From: Utricularia gibba
Lineage: Eukaryota > Streptophyta > Magnoliopsida > Lamiales > Lentibulariaceae
NCBI GenBank assembly: GCA_002189035.1
Contig: NEEC01000002.1
Span: 4,797,001-4,861,000, forward strand
Length of the DNA: 64,000 nucleotides
Reading direction: 5' to 3'
In this document: piece by piece, positions 11,528 through 22,502 of the stretch
Position numbering within the stretch: position 1 is the stretch's first letter
Layout: each line of letters starts with the position of its first letter
Notes under the pieces: model-generated
What the model saw: the letters and a program-made list of their open reading frames with translations, nothing else
The model's database searches: none
What the model was told of the DNA's origin: nothing
Translations under genes and position numbers: made by a program

Positions 11528-12693
11528 TCCCTCTCTTCCTTGTGTGTCATCAGGATCTACTTCAAAATAAAGCTTCAACCTGTGACCATTTGCAGTAAAG
11601 GGGTTAGCATCAGGATTTCTATCAAATAATTCAACCAAACCATTATTGTTCAAGAATTTCACCACAAATGATCATTCCTCGTTTGACTTCTACTTCCCTA
11701 GATGGAGTTTGAACCTGGAACAATAAGATAGTACCTCATGACATGGTTCAAATCCTTTCTTCTGGATTCCATTGTCATGGTAAGATTTAGTCTGTTCCTT
11801 GAAACTCCAAGAGTTACTATCACCATTTTGCCTTAACTCCTCTAACTCTTGCAACTGAAATTTTCTCACCTCGCTATTTGCGTTTGCATCATCACTTAAC
11901 AATTGGACTGCCCATCTGGTCTTGTGCTTCAACTTGATTGGCAGATGACAATTTTTCCCATAAATTACCTTAAAAGGGGTCATACTAATCAGAGTTTTGT
12001 AAGTAGTCTGAATTGCCCAAAACGCATCATCCAACTTCTAACTCCAATCCTTTCTGCACATATTGACAGTCTTCTCCAACACTTGCTTAATCTCGTGATT
12101 GGATACCTCGGCTTGCCTATTAGTCTGATGGTGATAAGCATTTAAAGGCTTATGCCACACTCGTACTTCTTGAGCAACTTTTCCAAAGCCTTGTTGAAGA
12201 AGTGTGACCCTTTATCGCTAATAAGTATTTTCAGAACACCAAATCGAGAAAATATCTTTTTTCTTCAGGAAATCCATCACATTTTTTGTGTCCAATGCAC
12301 GAGTTGGAATTGCTTTTGTCTATCTAGAAAGATAGTGTACACATAGCAGAATATATTCCCAACACATCAAATACTTTGGTTACAAAAATAGGTTGCAAAG
12401 GCATTTCATTTTTATTGGTAATATTACCTGTTCGTTGACATGCATCACAAGTCTTCCAAAAACGAAAAAGAATCGTGAAAAATTGATGGCCAATAATACC
12501 CACAGTCAAGTATCTTCTTTATTGTTCTATTGGAACTATGGCGACCTCCATTTAGTGATGAGTGGCAGAATTCAATCACCTGGTTAATCTCACCATCAGG
12601 TAAGCATCTACGTACCATCACTATAACACTTACACAAATACGGGTCATCCCATGTGTAGTACTTACTGTCACTCTTCAACTTTAGTTTCTCAT
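11528..12693 (-). pseudogene. Gypsy element A: integrase and pol 3' end
   Basis: Minus-strand remains of the integrase part of a Ty3/gypsy polyprotein. The frame at 12445-12672 resembles the linker and zinc-binding segment of gypsy integrases (TWDDPY-like start, then GGYHSSN-like and YYWPSIF). The frame at 11690-12034 resembles the conserved stretch after the DDE core (AIQTTYKTLISMTPFKVIYG). The frame at 11450-11665 holds a tail motif, NGHRLKLYFE, usual at the end of plant gypsy pol. Stops and frameshifts break it, and the catalytic core between the pieces is badly decayed. It runs into the hAT-1 insertion on its 3' side and a solo copia LTR on its 5' side. Confidence 0.8.
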
Positions 12694-12698
12694 GACTA
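12694..12698. repeat. Target duplication GACTA, left
   Basis: GACTA precedes the solo LTR at 12699 and recurs at 13705-13709. Confidence 0.85.
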
Positions 12699-13704
12699 TG
12701 TTGGTGTATGTGATCTAGAGACAATCAACTTATTGACAAATCTTATCTTTTGATATTTACTTTGAATTGTGATCAAATTTATATCATTGATACAATACTT
12801 GATCTAATTGCATCAAAGTCTAACAGTAAGTCCTGGGTCCAAGGTAATGACACTTTAAGAGTTCGAGTAGATCATTGAATGTTAGTGCTTAAATAGAATT
12901 ATAAGTTCGATACATCAGAAAGACACACCCATGTTCTGGTATCGAATGAGATATAAGTATGATGAAAGTTGTTCATTGTATGGTGTCTAATAATAGAAAG
13001 ACTCAATCAGTTCACCTTATTATTCTTACATCTTAGGGATCATGATATGTTGCTAGACATCACTCATGATCAATAATGATGGATTTTATTAATTAAGAGT
13101 TAATTAATAAATCCATTATTACAACCTTGATTGAAAAAGCCTATAGGTCACATACAATAGTGGAGTCACTCGTCGATATAAAATACAATGACACAATTAC
13201 ATGAGATGAAATTGGTAAAGTGGATAAATTAAATAGAGAGTTATTTTGGGATTAATATTGATTAAACTCAAAATAAAAGATCTGATATAGATAAGATTTA
13301 TAACATATATATATATTTCCACAAGATAAGATTTTTACGGAGATTTGATTATAAATGTTACCAAATATCTATCATAAAGATTTGATCTGCAGATTTTTCC
13401 ATATCTTCGTTCTTTCTGAGATTTATCAGCAAGGGAACGATTTTCTCTACTAGCACTATGTTAGTGAGGAGATCGACCATCATTTTGTGGCCTTGAGAAG
13501 GTTATCAACGAAGTGCTTCACATGTGGATACCATAGAGGCCATCTACTATTGGCGGTTGGTGAACAATGGATTCCACTAAAAGGTATTTTTAGAATTGCA
13601 TTAGCTGATGTATATCGTATTCCAAGATATGTGGTTTGGATTTCTCAATTTTTTTTTAAATTCTGTTGCTTTTATGACATGTGATGCTTACAAGAAGCTT
13701 AACT
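12699..13704 (+). repeat. Copia-family solo LTR 1, internally deleted
   Basis: This 1006-bp copy starts TGTTGGTGTATGTG and is flanked by exact 5-bp GACTA repeats. It matches the LTR at 14858-16244 along most of its length but lacks a block of about 0.4-0.5 kb after 'atatcattgatacaatacttgatc'. The end reads AACT instead of AACA, so the terminal base has mutated. It interrupts gypsy element A between the RNase H and integrase parts. Confidence 0.85.
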
Positions 13705-14857
13705 GACTAGTGAAAGTTTCATTCATCTTCCTTGTAGCAAGAAAGTTAGATAAATCTACATACCAGGGTTCTTGGTCTTACCTAATAGTGAGATTGCATT
13801 GATTAATTTTTCAGGAAAAGTATCAACTATCTCCTCTCCATCCCTCAGCTTCTCTATTTTACTCAATTCTCTTTGTCTAATTTGTCATTGAATTTCACAT
13901 CGAGTTCTTGTAGTAGTAGTACCCACCGAAGCAACCTTGGTTTTGTCTCTCGCTTCGACATTGGATGTCGAATGGCTGCATGGTCATTATGAAAAATAAT
14001 GTTACTTCCAATTAAATAACTTTTGAACATCTCTTTCTCCGTGGTCGTGTAATTTCTTTGAGCTTCATCCATTGTCTTTGAACAATAATTAATCACATGG
14101 TTCATTCCATTTATCTTCTGACCCAGTACCGCACCTACTACAAAATTTGAAGCATCACACATGACATGAAATGGTTCATTCCAGTTCGAGGGGTTCGAAT
14201 CACAGATGCTCTTGTGACTACTTCCTTCAACTTGTTAAAAGCTTCTTTACATTGATCTGAAAACTCAAATTTCACATCCTATTTCAACAACTCAGTCAAG
14301 GGCTTAGCAAATGTTGAAAAATCCTTGATAAACATGTGATAAAAACCCACATGCCCAAAAAATGATCGTATTCCTTTTACATCCTGAGGTGGGTCAAGAT
14401 TATAAATCATGTCAACTTTAGTAGGATCAACATGTAAACCATCACTCGAAATGTGTCCCAACACTATCCCTTGTCTGACCAGCAAATGCCATTTTTCAGA
14501 ATTAAGTACCAAATCTTTCTCAACACATCTACTTAAAACATTCTCCAAATTATCCAAACATTCATAATTTGATCCATGTAATATAAAAGCAGACATGAAA
14601 ACCTCCATGCTCTTATCAATAAAATCAAGAAAAAAAATACTAGTTATGCACCTTTGAAATATAGCAGGAGCATTATATAAACCAAAAGGCATTCTCCTAT
14701 AGGTAAATGTACCAAATAGGCAAGTGAATGTTGTCTTCTCTTGATCCTCAAGTGCAAATGCCAATTGGTTGTAACATGAATCACCATTAAGAAAACGGTA
14801 ATATCCTTTACCACTAAATTTTTCAAGTATCTGATCAATGAAGGGAAGAGGATAGTG
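13705..14857 (-). pseudogene. Gypsy element A: RT and RNase H remains
   Basis: Minus-strand reverse transcriptase/RNase H of a Ty3/gypsy element. The frame at 14279-14857 carries HYPLPFIDQILEKFSGKGYY, then RRMPFGLYNAPAIFQRC, then GHISSDGLHVDPTKV and RSFFGHVGFY. The frame at 13863-14162 has RNase H motifs MCDASNFVVGAVLGQ and YTTTEKEMF. The catalytic aspartate pair of the RT box is lost: the position usually FMDDF reads FMSAF. A further short stretch at 13705-13860 matches the linker toward integrase. It is bounded by solo copia LTRs on both sides and cannot produce active enzyme. Confidence 0.85.
14853..14857. repeat. Target duplication TAGTG, left
   Basis: TAGTG precedes the LTR at 14858 and recurs at 16245-16249. 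Confidence 0.9.
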
Positions 14858-16244
14858 TGTTAGTGTATGTGTTCTAGAGACAATCAACTCATTGACAAAT
14901 CTTATCTTATGATATTTACTTTGAATTGTGATCAAATTTATATCATTGATAAAATCCTCTACTTGATCTATGTGCTATAGAAATTATGATGAGATCATAA
15001 TGTGAGATTCTTCAAGCACTCATGATCAAGTTAAAAACTCCCTAGCTAGAGTGTTTGTGAAATGAGGATATCACAAATACGGATAAGCTGGCACACATTG
15101 AGTTCCCTAAACTATTTAGGCAATGGTTCTCATAATTGACGTAATGAGATTACTAGAACCTATGTGTAGGTGTCGATTAGAGAATCGATTCACTAGATGA
15201 CTCATCTTCGAGATGCTACTATGGGAAGCTAACCAAGTGTCAGTAGCAAGATCTCGAATATGACAGCCGTGCAAGTAAGCTTAGACTTGAGGTCAACAAA
15301 GTTATCTTGATCTTAAGCTCACATTTTCACTCATTACTAATGAGAGCCTAACCATGACTTGCCTAGTATGGATGAGTAGGGATGTGACTCCTTAAGGTTG
15401 GAGATAGGTGATTGATCAATAAAGGATTCATCACTCATGTTAGCGATGAGATCATATCTCAAGTAATTGTATCAAAGCCTAACAGTAAGTCCTGGGCCCA
15501 AGGTAATGACATTAGAATTGTTTGAGTAGGTCATTAAGTATTAGTGCTTGAATGCGATTATAAGTTCGATACATCAGAAAGAAACACACCCATGTTCTAG
15601 TATCGAATGAGATATAAGTATGATGAAAGCTGTTCATTGCATGATGGCTGGTCATGGAAAGGGTCAATCACTTCACCTGATTATTCTTTAATTTTGGGGA
15701 TCATGATATGTTGCTAGACATCACTCATGATCAATAATGATGGATTTTATTAATTAAGAGTTAATTAATAAATCCATTATTACAGCCTTGATTGAGGAAG
15801 CTTATACGGTCACACACAATAGTGGAGTCACTCATCGATATAAAATAGAATGACACAATTACATGAGATGTAATTGGTAAAGTGGATAAATTAAATAGAG
15901 AATTATTTTGAGATTAAAAATATCTATAAAAAAAAAGGTTTAGATCTTGAGAAGGCGTTTTTCTCTAAGACTCATCCACAAGAAGGCGTTTTTCTCTACT
16001 AGCACCTGAGAAATTTGACCTGTATTCAAGAGCCTTGAGAAGGTTATCGACGGAGTGCTCTACGTGTGGATACCATAGAGGCCGTCTGCTATTGGTGGTT
16101 GGTGAACAATGGAGCCATCTGAAAGGTACTTTAAACATCCACATGTTTGATGTATACCATATTCCAAGATCTGCGTTGGGAGTTTCTCAAAATTTTAAAA
16201 TTCCGCTGCTTTTGAGACATACGATGTCTACGAGAAACCCAACA
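14858..16244 (+). repeat. Copia-family solo LTR 2
   Basis: A clean solo LTR of 1387 bp, starting TGTTAGTGTATG and ending GAAACCCAACA, between exact TAGTG duplications (14853-14857, 16245-16249). Its relatives are at 12699-13704, 22704-23940 (inverted), 49668-51099 and 59729-61179. The copy at 22704-23940 still has copia gag next to it, which identifies the family as Ty1/copia. It sits inside one codon run of the gypsy A reverse transcriptase. Small ORFs within it (such as 16035-16247) recur in the other copies because the LTR is repeated, not because they are genes. Confidence 0.92.
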
Positions 16245-17040
16245 TAGTGATCCTTTCTCATGACATCGTTCAGTTTTCGATAATCCATACACACTCTCCA
16301 TCCATTTTGCACTCGCTTGGTGACTTGCTTCCCTTCAAAATTCATAACAATTGTAGTTCCTATCTTCTTTGGCACCACATGAATCCGACTAACCCACTTT
16401 TCCTCTTGTCCAAGGGTCAGATCAGAACTAGCGATAATTGGTAGAGTATTACCTTCTCCCTAGAAAATATACTTTATCTGTTTGGGGAGTATCTTAAGTT
16501 CAAATGGCTTCTCTAAAGAGATTTCTACAACTCCTATGTCATCCACAGATCTATGGACATCCAACTCTGGTATCCAAGTTGCTTCTTCATCCACTTCCAT
16601 CATGATGACTAAGTCTTCTGTCTTCTAGGCATACACTTCTTCTACTAGATCATCAATTATGTCCTTGTGGTCATCGGTGGCACTTTTTTCATTCTCTTCT
16701 TCCATCACCATTCCTACTCCATATTTTCCAACTTCTTGTTCTCTAGCTCTAAAAGTCACAAAATCATATCTATATCCTAGAGTCATCTCTCCCTTCTTGC
16801 ATCTAATGTGTGCATCAACTGTGGCTAAGAATGGCTCTCCTAGAATAATAGTGTTGTCATTTGCTTTCGTCGAAGTCATCCTCACCACTAAAAAATCAAC
16901 AAGGTATAAAGTTTTCGACACTTGTACCAGCACATCCTCAACTATTCCTCAAGAAATGATAGTCACCCTTGTTACCAGAATCAATCTTGTGTTAGTCCTC
17001 CTCAAGAGTTTGAGTCCAAGAGACTCGTAGACTTCCAGCA
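16245..17040 (-). pseudogene. Gypsy element A: protease and RT N-terminal part
   Basis: The minus-strand frame at 16187-16378 contains RVCMDYRKLNDVMRKDHY, the start of the gypsy RT palm, cut by the solo LTR at 16244. Upstream in the element, the frame at 16625-16933 contains VDFLVV and IILGEPFLATVDAHIRC, the protease-to-RT linker of Athila-type elements. Gag is not recognisable and appears lost, since sequence beyond about 17040 changes to unrelated or LTR-like DNA. Several stops are present. Confidence 0.75.
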
Positions 17041-17249
17041 GCAACATGTTGATCGCATTAACAACAACTAAAAAGCACCTAGCTAGATTTTATAGATGTC
17101 GCAAGTCTAGGTTTTCCTCATCAAAAGAAATTTATAAACTAAACAAACAAACCACATTTCATCCACAAAGAGCAAATGGTTTTTAGTGGATGGTCGTATA
17201 CATAAGCTAGATTAAATGGGGAGTTTTCTGGAAGTGCTTTCTACTCTAA

Positions 17250-17634
17250 CTTAAATCAATAAAAGACTTCTACTAGATCCTAAAATAAAAGCATATAACA
17301 AAGTCATAAATAAAATCATCAAAGCATTTGAACACGTTAAATATTGAAAACATGAGATGGAAATAGTGTGTATTTTCATGAAATATGATGCAACAAATAA
17401 GATCTGCGAGAAAAATAAAATGTTTATTCGATTCTCTAGTTCTTTGTCCTTCATGTCTTCTTCTTCTCAAACTCCAGGTTCTCTAGCCTCCTTCTCTATT
17501 GTTCAGATCTCACTTTTGACGTCAGAGATTAGTCCTAGTATCACGCTAGAACACCTCTCTTTTGTCTTCTATTCCACTACAATTACAAAAACTCTCTTTG
17601 GAGAAAAAATCTCTCTACAATAGAAGAAATCCTT
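17250..17634 (-). repeat. Candidate 5' LTR part of gypsy element A
   Basis: Positions 17250-17525 are similar to 3749-4010. The copy is cut off on its right by the plus-strand integrase remnant at about 17635. No TG/CA ends or primer site were found. The roughly 200 bp before it (17041-17249) hold no recognisable gene. Confidence 0.4.
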
Positions 17635-18406
17635 TTATTTGACTTATTTGATGTATGGGGTATAGATTTTTTTGGACCATTTTCTACCTCAGTAGGTTAT
17701 AATTACATTTTGGTTGTGGTTGATTATGTGTCCAAGTGGATTGAGGCAATCCCTACACAGACTGATGATGTGAAGACTATGATTAGCTTCATGTAGAACA
17801 ATATCTTCAAGAGATATGGAACTCCTAAGGCCTGGATCAGTGATGAGGGAACCCATTTTTACAATTAGGCCTTGAGGAGTGTTTGGAAGCAATTCAATAT
17901 TAGGTACAAGCCTGCTACAGCATACCATCCACAAAAATGGACAAATTGAAGTCTTAAATAGGGAAATCAAACAAATCCTAGAGAAAGTTGTGCACCCAAA
18001 CAGGAAGGACTAGAGTATGAGGTTAAAGGATGCACTTTGAGCCATACGAATAGCATGCAAGACCCTCATTGAAACCTCATCATTTTGGTTGGTCTATAGA
18101 AAGCCTTGTAGGTTACCAGCAACTCTTGAGCTCAAGACTTGATAGGTTGTGAAGAGGTTGAATTTAGACAAGAGCCTTAGGGTAAGCCATAGGAAGCTTC
18201 AACTTTCAGAACTAGAGGAGTTGACGAATAATGCATATGAGAGCTCAAAATTATTCAAAGCTCGGATTTTTAGTAAATGGGCATTAGTTGAAAATTTTTT
18301 ATGAAAATGTTGACAACATGTTCACAGGAAATATGAAGATGAATAAGCTGATGGATGCACCAGAAACGTAGCCACATGAGAAGTTGGGTCCAAGACTATA
18401 AACAAG
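17635..18406 (+). pseudogene. Plus-strand gypsy integrase remnant
   Basis: Reading + from 17635 gives FDVWGIDFFGPF, then YVSKWIEAIPTQ, then a box with the second aspartate (ISDEGTHF) and AYHPQ, all from the DDE core of a gypsy integrase. Stops and a frameshift follow 'caccatccacaaaaatgg'. Farther on, about 18200-18260 reads ELEELTNNAYESSKLFKA, the usual stretch after the core. This copy is on the opposite strand from gypsy A and is a separate insertion. It is interrupted downstream by the solo LTR at 18413. Confidence 0.8.
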
Positions 18407-18412
18407 GGTGCT
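18407..18412. repeat. Direct repeat GGTGCT, left of solo LTR
   Basis: GGTGCT flanks the LTR here and at 19715-19720. Five of the six bases are expected as a duplication; the sixth may be chance. Confidence 0.75.
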
Positions 18413-19714
18413 TGTTGCATGTCGTTTCTTCAATAAATTTTAAATATTGAAAACATAAAACACAAAAGAACGTAGTACGAGTATCAATTTCAGAGAGTTA
18501 AGTTTTGCGAAAAGTGTTTTGTAGAAAACTTTCACAAATTTTCAAGGATTTGTAAAAGAGGGTTTTTGAAGTAAAAGAAATAAAGATACAACCTAAGTAA
18601 TAAACCTTGACTAAGGACGACAGTTCTTGAGAATAAGATTCCACTTCCTTCTTTTGTCTATCCTCGCCTCGGTTTTCACTGATTCCTTTCGAATAGCAGG
18701 TTATAGGAACAAGGAATGGCCTACTCTCCCTTACACTCTGATTGACAAGGAGGCACGAGAATAGCCTCATTTGATTCCCTTGGACGATTAAGAAGATAAG
18801 AAGATTGCCGTCGATTGCCTTTAAAACCAAATTGTGTGTGTATGCCTAGTTGTTGCCAATGACCAGTGGTGAGTACGAGATCACTACTCATCCACTATCA
18901 TAGTACCTCGACCACAAACAATTTGCTACTTCCCTCGAACCAGTAGGGTTGGAGTTGGTACTCTTCACCTTGATCTTCATTAAGACCCACGAGGAGTGGC
19001 TTGCTATTCATGGACTGTGTGACTAGGAGTCGTTACAGAAAGATTGCAACAAGACGTGTGGAAGTATGCAAAATCTGAATGAATTCAATGAAGAATCGAG
19101 TTTAGTGTTCAAGACTTGAAAGGAAACTTCATCTACTCCCAGAAACTAAAGGGTTTAACCACAAAGGACCATGAAAACAGAAACGAAAATGGAAGCTAAT
19201 TGTTCTTCCTCCTTGGAGGAGAGGAATAACCCCAAAAGTTCTAAGTCTAAGAACAAAGTGTTAAAAAGGTCCGAAAATAAGTGTTACAAGTCGGTTTTAT
19301 CTCACTCCCCACATGTATTAACTCCTTCAAGTCCTCTTCTTATCATTCCTTCTGTCTTGCGTGCACCACCAGTTTTTTCTTGCGTGCAAATTAGCACCCA
19401 ATCATTGTTGCAGACTCTGATATGCCATAAATAAGGGGCCTTGACTAGTATCAGTCTTCTGCCCACAATTGTTCCAAATCACGTGCAAGGCACGAAAAGC
19501 CAGAGTCTGATCTCTTACAACACTTAACGACTGCCTCCTAACATAATTCGGTCAAAATATACGAAAAAGACGAAGAAAATATATACAAAATAAGAAAATA
19601 GGATTTTTTTTAAGAAAATAAATTACTTATCAATATGACTCCTAATTTAGGCGACTTAATACTAGAATAAGACATAATAATACATAATAATAAATTAGAA
19701 AATGACAATTAACA
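18413..19714 (-). repeat. LTR-A2 family solo LTR
   Basis: A 1302-bp LTR reading TGTTGCATGTCG on the + strand and ending AATTAACA, with GGTGCT at both borders. It matches the 5' LTR of the Athila-like element (47553-48763) at both ends and in the middle, for example around 'gtagtacgagtatc' versus 'gtagtacgggtgtc'. The - strand assignment follows that element. No internal region remains, so it is a solo LTR inserted in the 3' part of the plus-strand gypsy remnant. Confidence 0.8.
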
Positions 19715-19976
19715 GGTGCTTATGGGAGGCAACCCATGGTTAAGTCTTTTAATTTCTACATTTTTATATTTTTTTTAGTATAGCTTTATTTTAGGCTGTT
19801 TGTCATGTGTTTGTGCTGCTGAGAGATGATTCTATTTTATAAAATCGAGAGGATTTATCAATGAGAAGTTAAGAAAAATCAGATCGTTGGTTTAGTGGGA
19901 AGTTGAACCATGATGGAAAGATGAAAACACCCTTGTAGTTTAAAATGGTTTAGAGGAACAAATCTCAGAGTCTTGC
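19715..19976 (+). mobile_element. 3' untranslated remainder of plus-strand gypsy
   Basis: This continues the plus-strand gypsy remnant across the solo LTR, since 'ggtgct' is followed by 'tatgggaggcaacccatgg', a string common downstream of plant gypsy pol genes. There is no ORF. It ends where copia integrase homology begins, at about 19977. Confidence 0.45.
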
Positions 19977-19982
19977 ATTTTA

Positions 19983-20290
19983 CTATTGTTCATCAATTTT
20001 TCTGAAAAAATACAAATCTTCAGATTTTCGTTTCATCAAGTAGATGCATCCATATCTTGAATGGTCATCTATATAAGTGATGAAATACGAGAAACCCCCT
20101 CTAGCAGTGATGCTCATTAGACCACATACATCAGAATGTATTAAATCCAATAAGTTTTCAGCTCTTGCTTCTTTTCCTAGAAAAGGTTGCTTTGTCATTT
20201 TGCCCAATAAACAAGATTCGCATGTTTCATAAGATTCAAAATCTTCTGAGTCCAAATATCCCAATCGATATTAGTACTCAACACGCTTCT
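19983..20290 (-). pseudogene. Copia GAG-pre-integrase and integrase start
   Basis: The frame resembles the copia pre-integrase zinc region and the first part of the integrase core: CESCLLGKMTKQPF, then HSDVCG carrying the first catalytic aspartate, then YFITYIDDHSRYG and YLMKRKSED. The remaining catalytic residues would lie beyond the truncation at about 19977. After KSED the sequence departs from the family, so the break is close. Confidence 0.8.
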
Positions 20291-20329
20291 TGTTTATATG
20301 GCCTAAACGACAATGCCAGAGGTAAGAAT

Positions 20330-20737
20330 TCAAGACATTGTCAATCCTTGACCTTTTATGCACATGTTAATCTGTTCCGAATCATGCTGATCCAAAACAT
20401 ATATTCCATTTACTATCGTAGCAGTACCATAATGCACATTCCCTCGTCGTATGGAACAACAATTGTTCCTTATAGAAAACTCGAAACCAATCTTGTCCAA
20501 ACAAGAAATAGAGACGATGTTCTTAGACAATGAAGGAACACAATAAACAGAATCTAATTCAAGAGATAATCCAGAAGGTATGGCGATGTGGCAAGTCCCA
20601 ACTGCCATGGCAGCAACTCATGCACCATTCCCAACTCTTAGGTCAACATTGCCTTTCTTCAAGATTCTACTACTCATTAGGTCCTGCATGTTAGTGCAAA
20701 TGTGAGCACCACAACCAGTATCTAATGCCCAATAACC
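20330..20737 (-). pseudogene. Copia protease region
   Basis: After a stop codon that ends the gag frame, the minus strand reads WALDTGCGAHICTNMQDL, which contains the aspartic protease D-T-G triad. A second stop follows, then the frame at 20330-20608 with YCVPSLSKNIVSIS, a typical copia segment between protease and integrase. In the family the protease cuts the Gag-Pol polyprotein. Two in-frame stops show the copy is dead. Confidence 0.8.
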
Positions 20738-20740
20738 ATT

Positions 20741-21598
20741 CTAGATAGTAGTGTTAATCTCAATCATGTGTATACCTGAAGCTGAATTCTCATTCTGCTT
20801 CTTGCCCTTGATTGACTCTAGATAGGCTTTGCAGTTTCTCTTCCAATGACCAGATTTCCCACAATGAAAGCATTCACCCTTAGCCGGTTTTTCAACAGGC
20901 TTCTTCTTCTTGATCTCACTTTTAGCTTTGAGTTTCTTGTCTTGACTCTTCTTCTTGGAAACCTTTTTCCTTGAAGAGACAAGCATGACATTCTTTTGTT
21001 CCTTTGTGATAGTTGTCTCAATAGACTTGAGTAACTGAATCAATTCAGGAACAGTTTGATCCATCTTGTTCATCTGATAGTTCATCACAAATTGTGAGTA
21101 GCTATCAGGTAGTGAGGTAAGGATTAAGTCAATACTCAAGTCCTTATCCAACACAAAACCAAGAGTGGACAACTTCTCAACGTAACTCAACATCAATGTC
21201 GCATGATCAGCAGCAGAACTTCCTTCTACCAAGCGACAATTGAACAACAACTTTGATGTCTTGAACCTTTCAAGTTGTGAGTGCTCACCAAACAGATCCT
21301 TGAGGTGTGTTATCATCTGTTGGCAAGTCATCGCCTCATGCTGTTTTTGGAGATCAGGGGCCATCGAAGCAAGCATGATACAGGAGACAAGCTCAGCATC
21401 ATCTAGATACTTCTGATATGCACGCCGACTATCTTCAGCTGCATTAGCCCTGGGTTGTGCAGGAACATCTTGCTCAAGGATGTAAGCAATCTTCTCCGCC
21501 TTGAGAACAATTCTCAAATTGCGGTGCCAATCAGTAAAATTCGAGCCAACCAACTTGTTGGACTCTAGAATGGATCTCAAATTCACGCTGGAAAACAT
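20741..21598 (-). CDS. Copia Gag, open frame with zinc knuckle
   Basis: A long open frame with the copia Gag (UBN2-type) fold signature. Near the start is NLRSILESNKL, then WHRNLRIVLKAEKIAY, and later LKDLFGEHSQLERFKT and LTSLPDSYSQFV. A lysine-rich stretch follows, then a CCHC zinc knuckle, CFHCGKSGHWKRNC, about 30 residues from the end. The start at 21598 (MFSSVNLRS) fits the family better than the upstream ATG at 21634, which would add 12 residues. In the family Gag packages element RNA into virus-like particles, with the zinc knuckle binding nucleic acid. The frame itself is uninterrupted, although the downstream protease frame is broken. Confidence 0.85.
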   Translation of the reverse strand: MFSSVNLRSILESNKLVGSNFTDWHRNLRIVLKAEKIAYILEQDVPAQPRANAAEDSRRAYQKYLDDAELVSCIMLASMAPDLQKQHEAMTCQQMITHLKDLFGEHSQLERFKTSKLLFNCRLVEGSSAADHATLMLSYVEKLSTLGFVLDKDLSIDLILTSLPDSYSQFVMNYQMNKMDQTVPELIQLLKSIETTITKEQKNVMLVSSRKKVSKKKSQDKKLKAKSEIKKKKPVEKPAKGECFHCGKSGHWKRNCKAYLESIKGKKQNENSASGIHMIEINTTI

Positions 21599-21634
21599 AT
21601 CTTCAACCTGAAGAAGAGAAAGCAAACACATCAT

Positions 21635-22502
21635 GTAGTGTTCCTTAAATCACATCTAACTGGTCTTTATTAAATGTGATATACTCCCACTATGTTTTTC
21701 GAGATGGTAGCCCCTTACTGACAAAACGAGAAAATCACATATTCTTAGTGGGACAGTGTCCCATTTCATTCATCTCCACCTTGACTGTAGCCAACAAGCT
21801 TTAATGAATGAAACAGGTAGTCATCTCATGTCAATTGTATCTCTCATACAACCACTGTATCATTGAGTCATCAACTCTTGATGTAAAAACTATTTACCTC
21901 AAGCTTTCCTCCAATTTTACCAACCTTGGCTTTAGTCAATAAGTTGATAAAATCAGTTAAGCCAACCCACCGTGAATCTAATTCCATAATTCGAACATGT
22001 CATGTGTAGTGGAGAGCTTGATGGTAGCCAACAACTCTATGCACTAAAAATGACTCTCGTTCTCCTTATGTCAGTGGAAGGAATAAGCTTAATTATTTGA
22101 TAGGGGATTTTTCCATAGGCAACACTTGCACTATGGATATCGATATCCTATCAGATAGGAATCCTGACAACCCTTGCCCTTTCGTTAATAACGCATCATT
22201 TCCCTGGATTTTCATACATAAAGCTCGAAAATCCTAATTGACCCTAGATGCCTTGGTCACAAATAAATTATCAAACATCATATGCATCGATAATTCACCA
22301 ATACGATCAACATGATCAAAATTCGTGCAAAGGCCATCATACCCCATAATTACACACATATAAACCATCAACATGCTGCGCATATACACGTAAGATATGA
22401 GTCTCAAAAGCATCAATCATCAATCAAATTTCGTGCATCCTAGGGCAGCAAAACAATCCAACATAATCAGATTTCGTGCATCACATGCTATTATCATGAT
22501 CG
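21635..22502 (-). other. Copia element 5' leader, noncoding part
   Basis: This stretch lies between the 57-bp tandem repeats and gag. I see no domain in any frame. It is unusually long for a copia leader together with the repeats (about 1.1 kb between LTR and gag). Confidence 0.5.

Noticed and set aside
16035-16247. Small ORF with a cysteine pair recurring in several places
   Set aside because: It recurs because it is the 3' part of the copia LTR; the frame is not maintained in all copies and crosses the LTR end.
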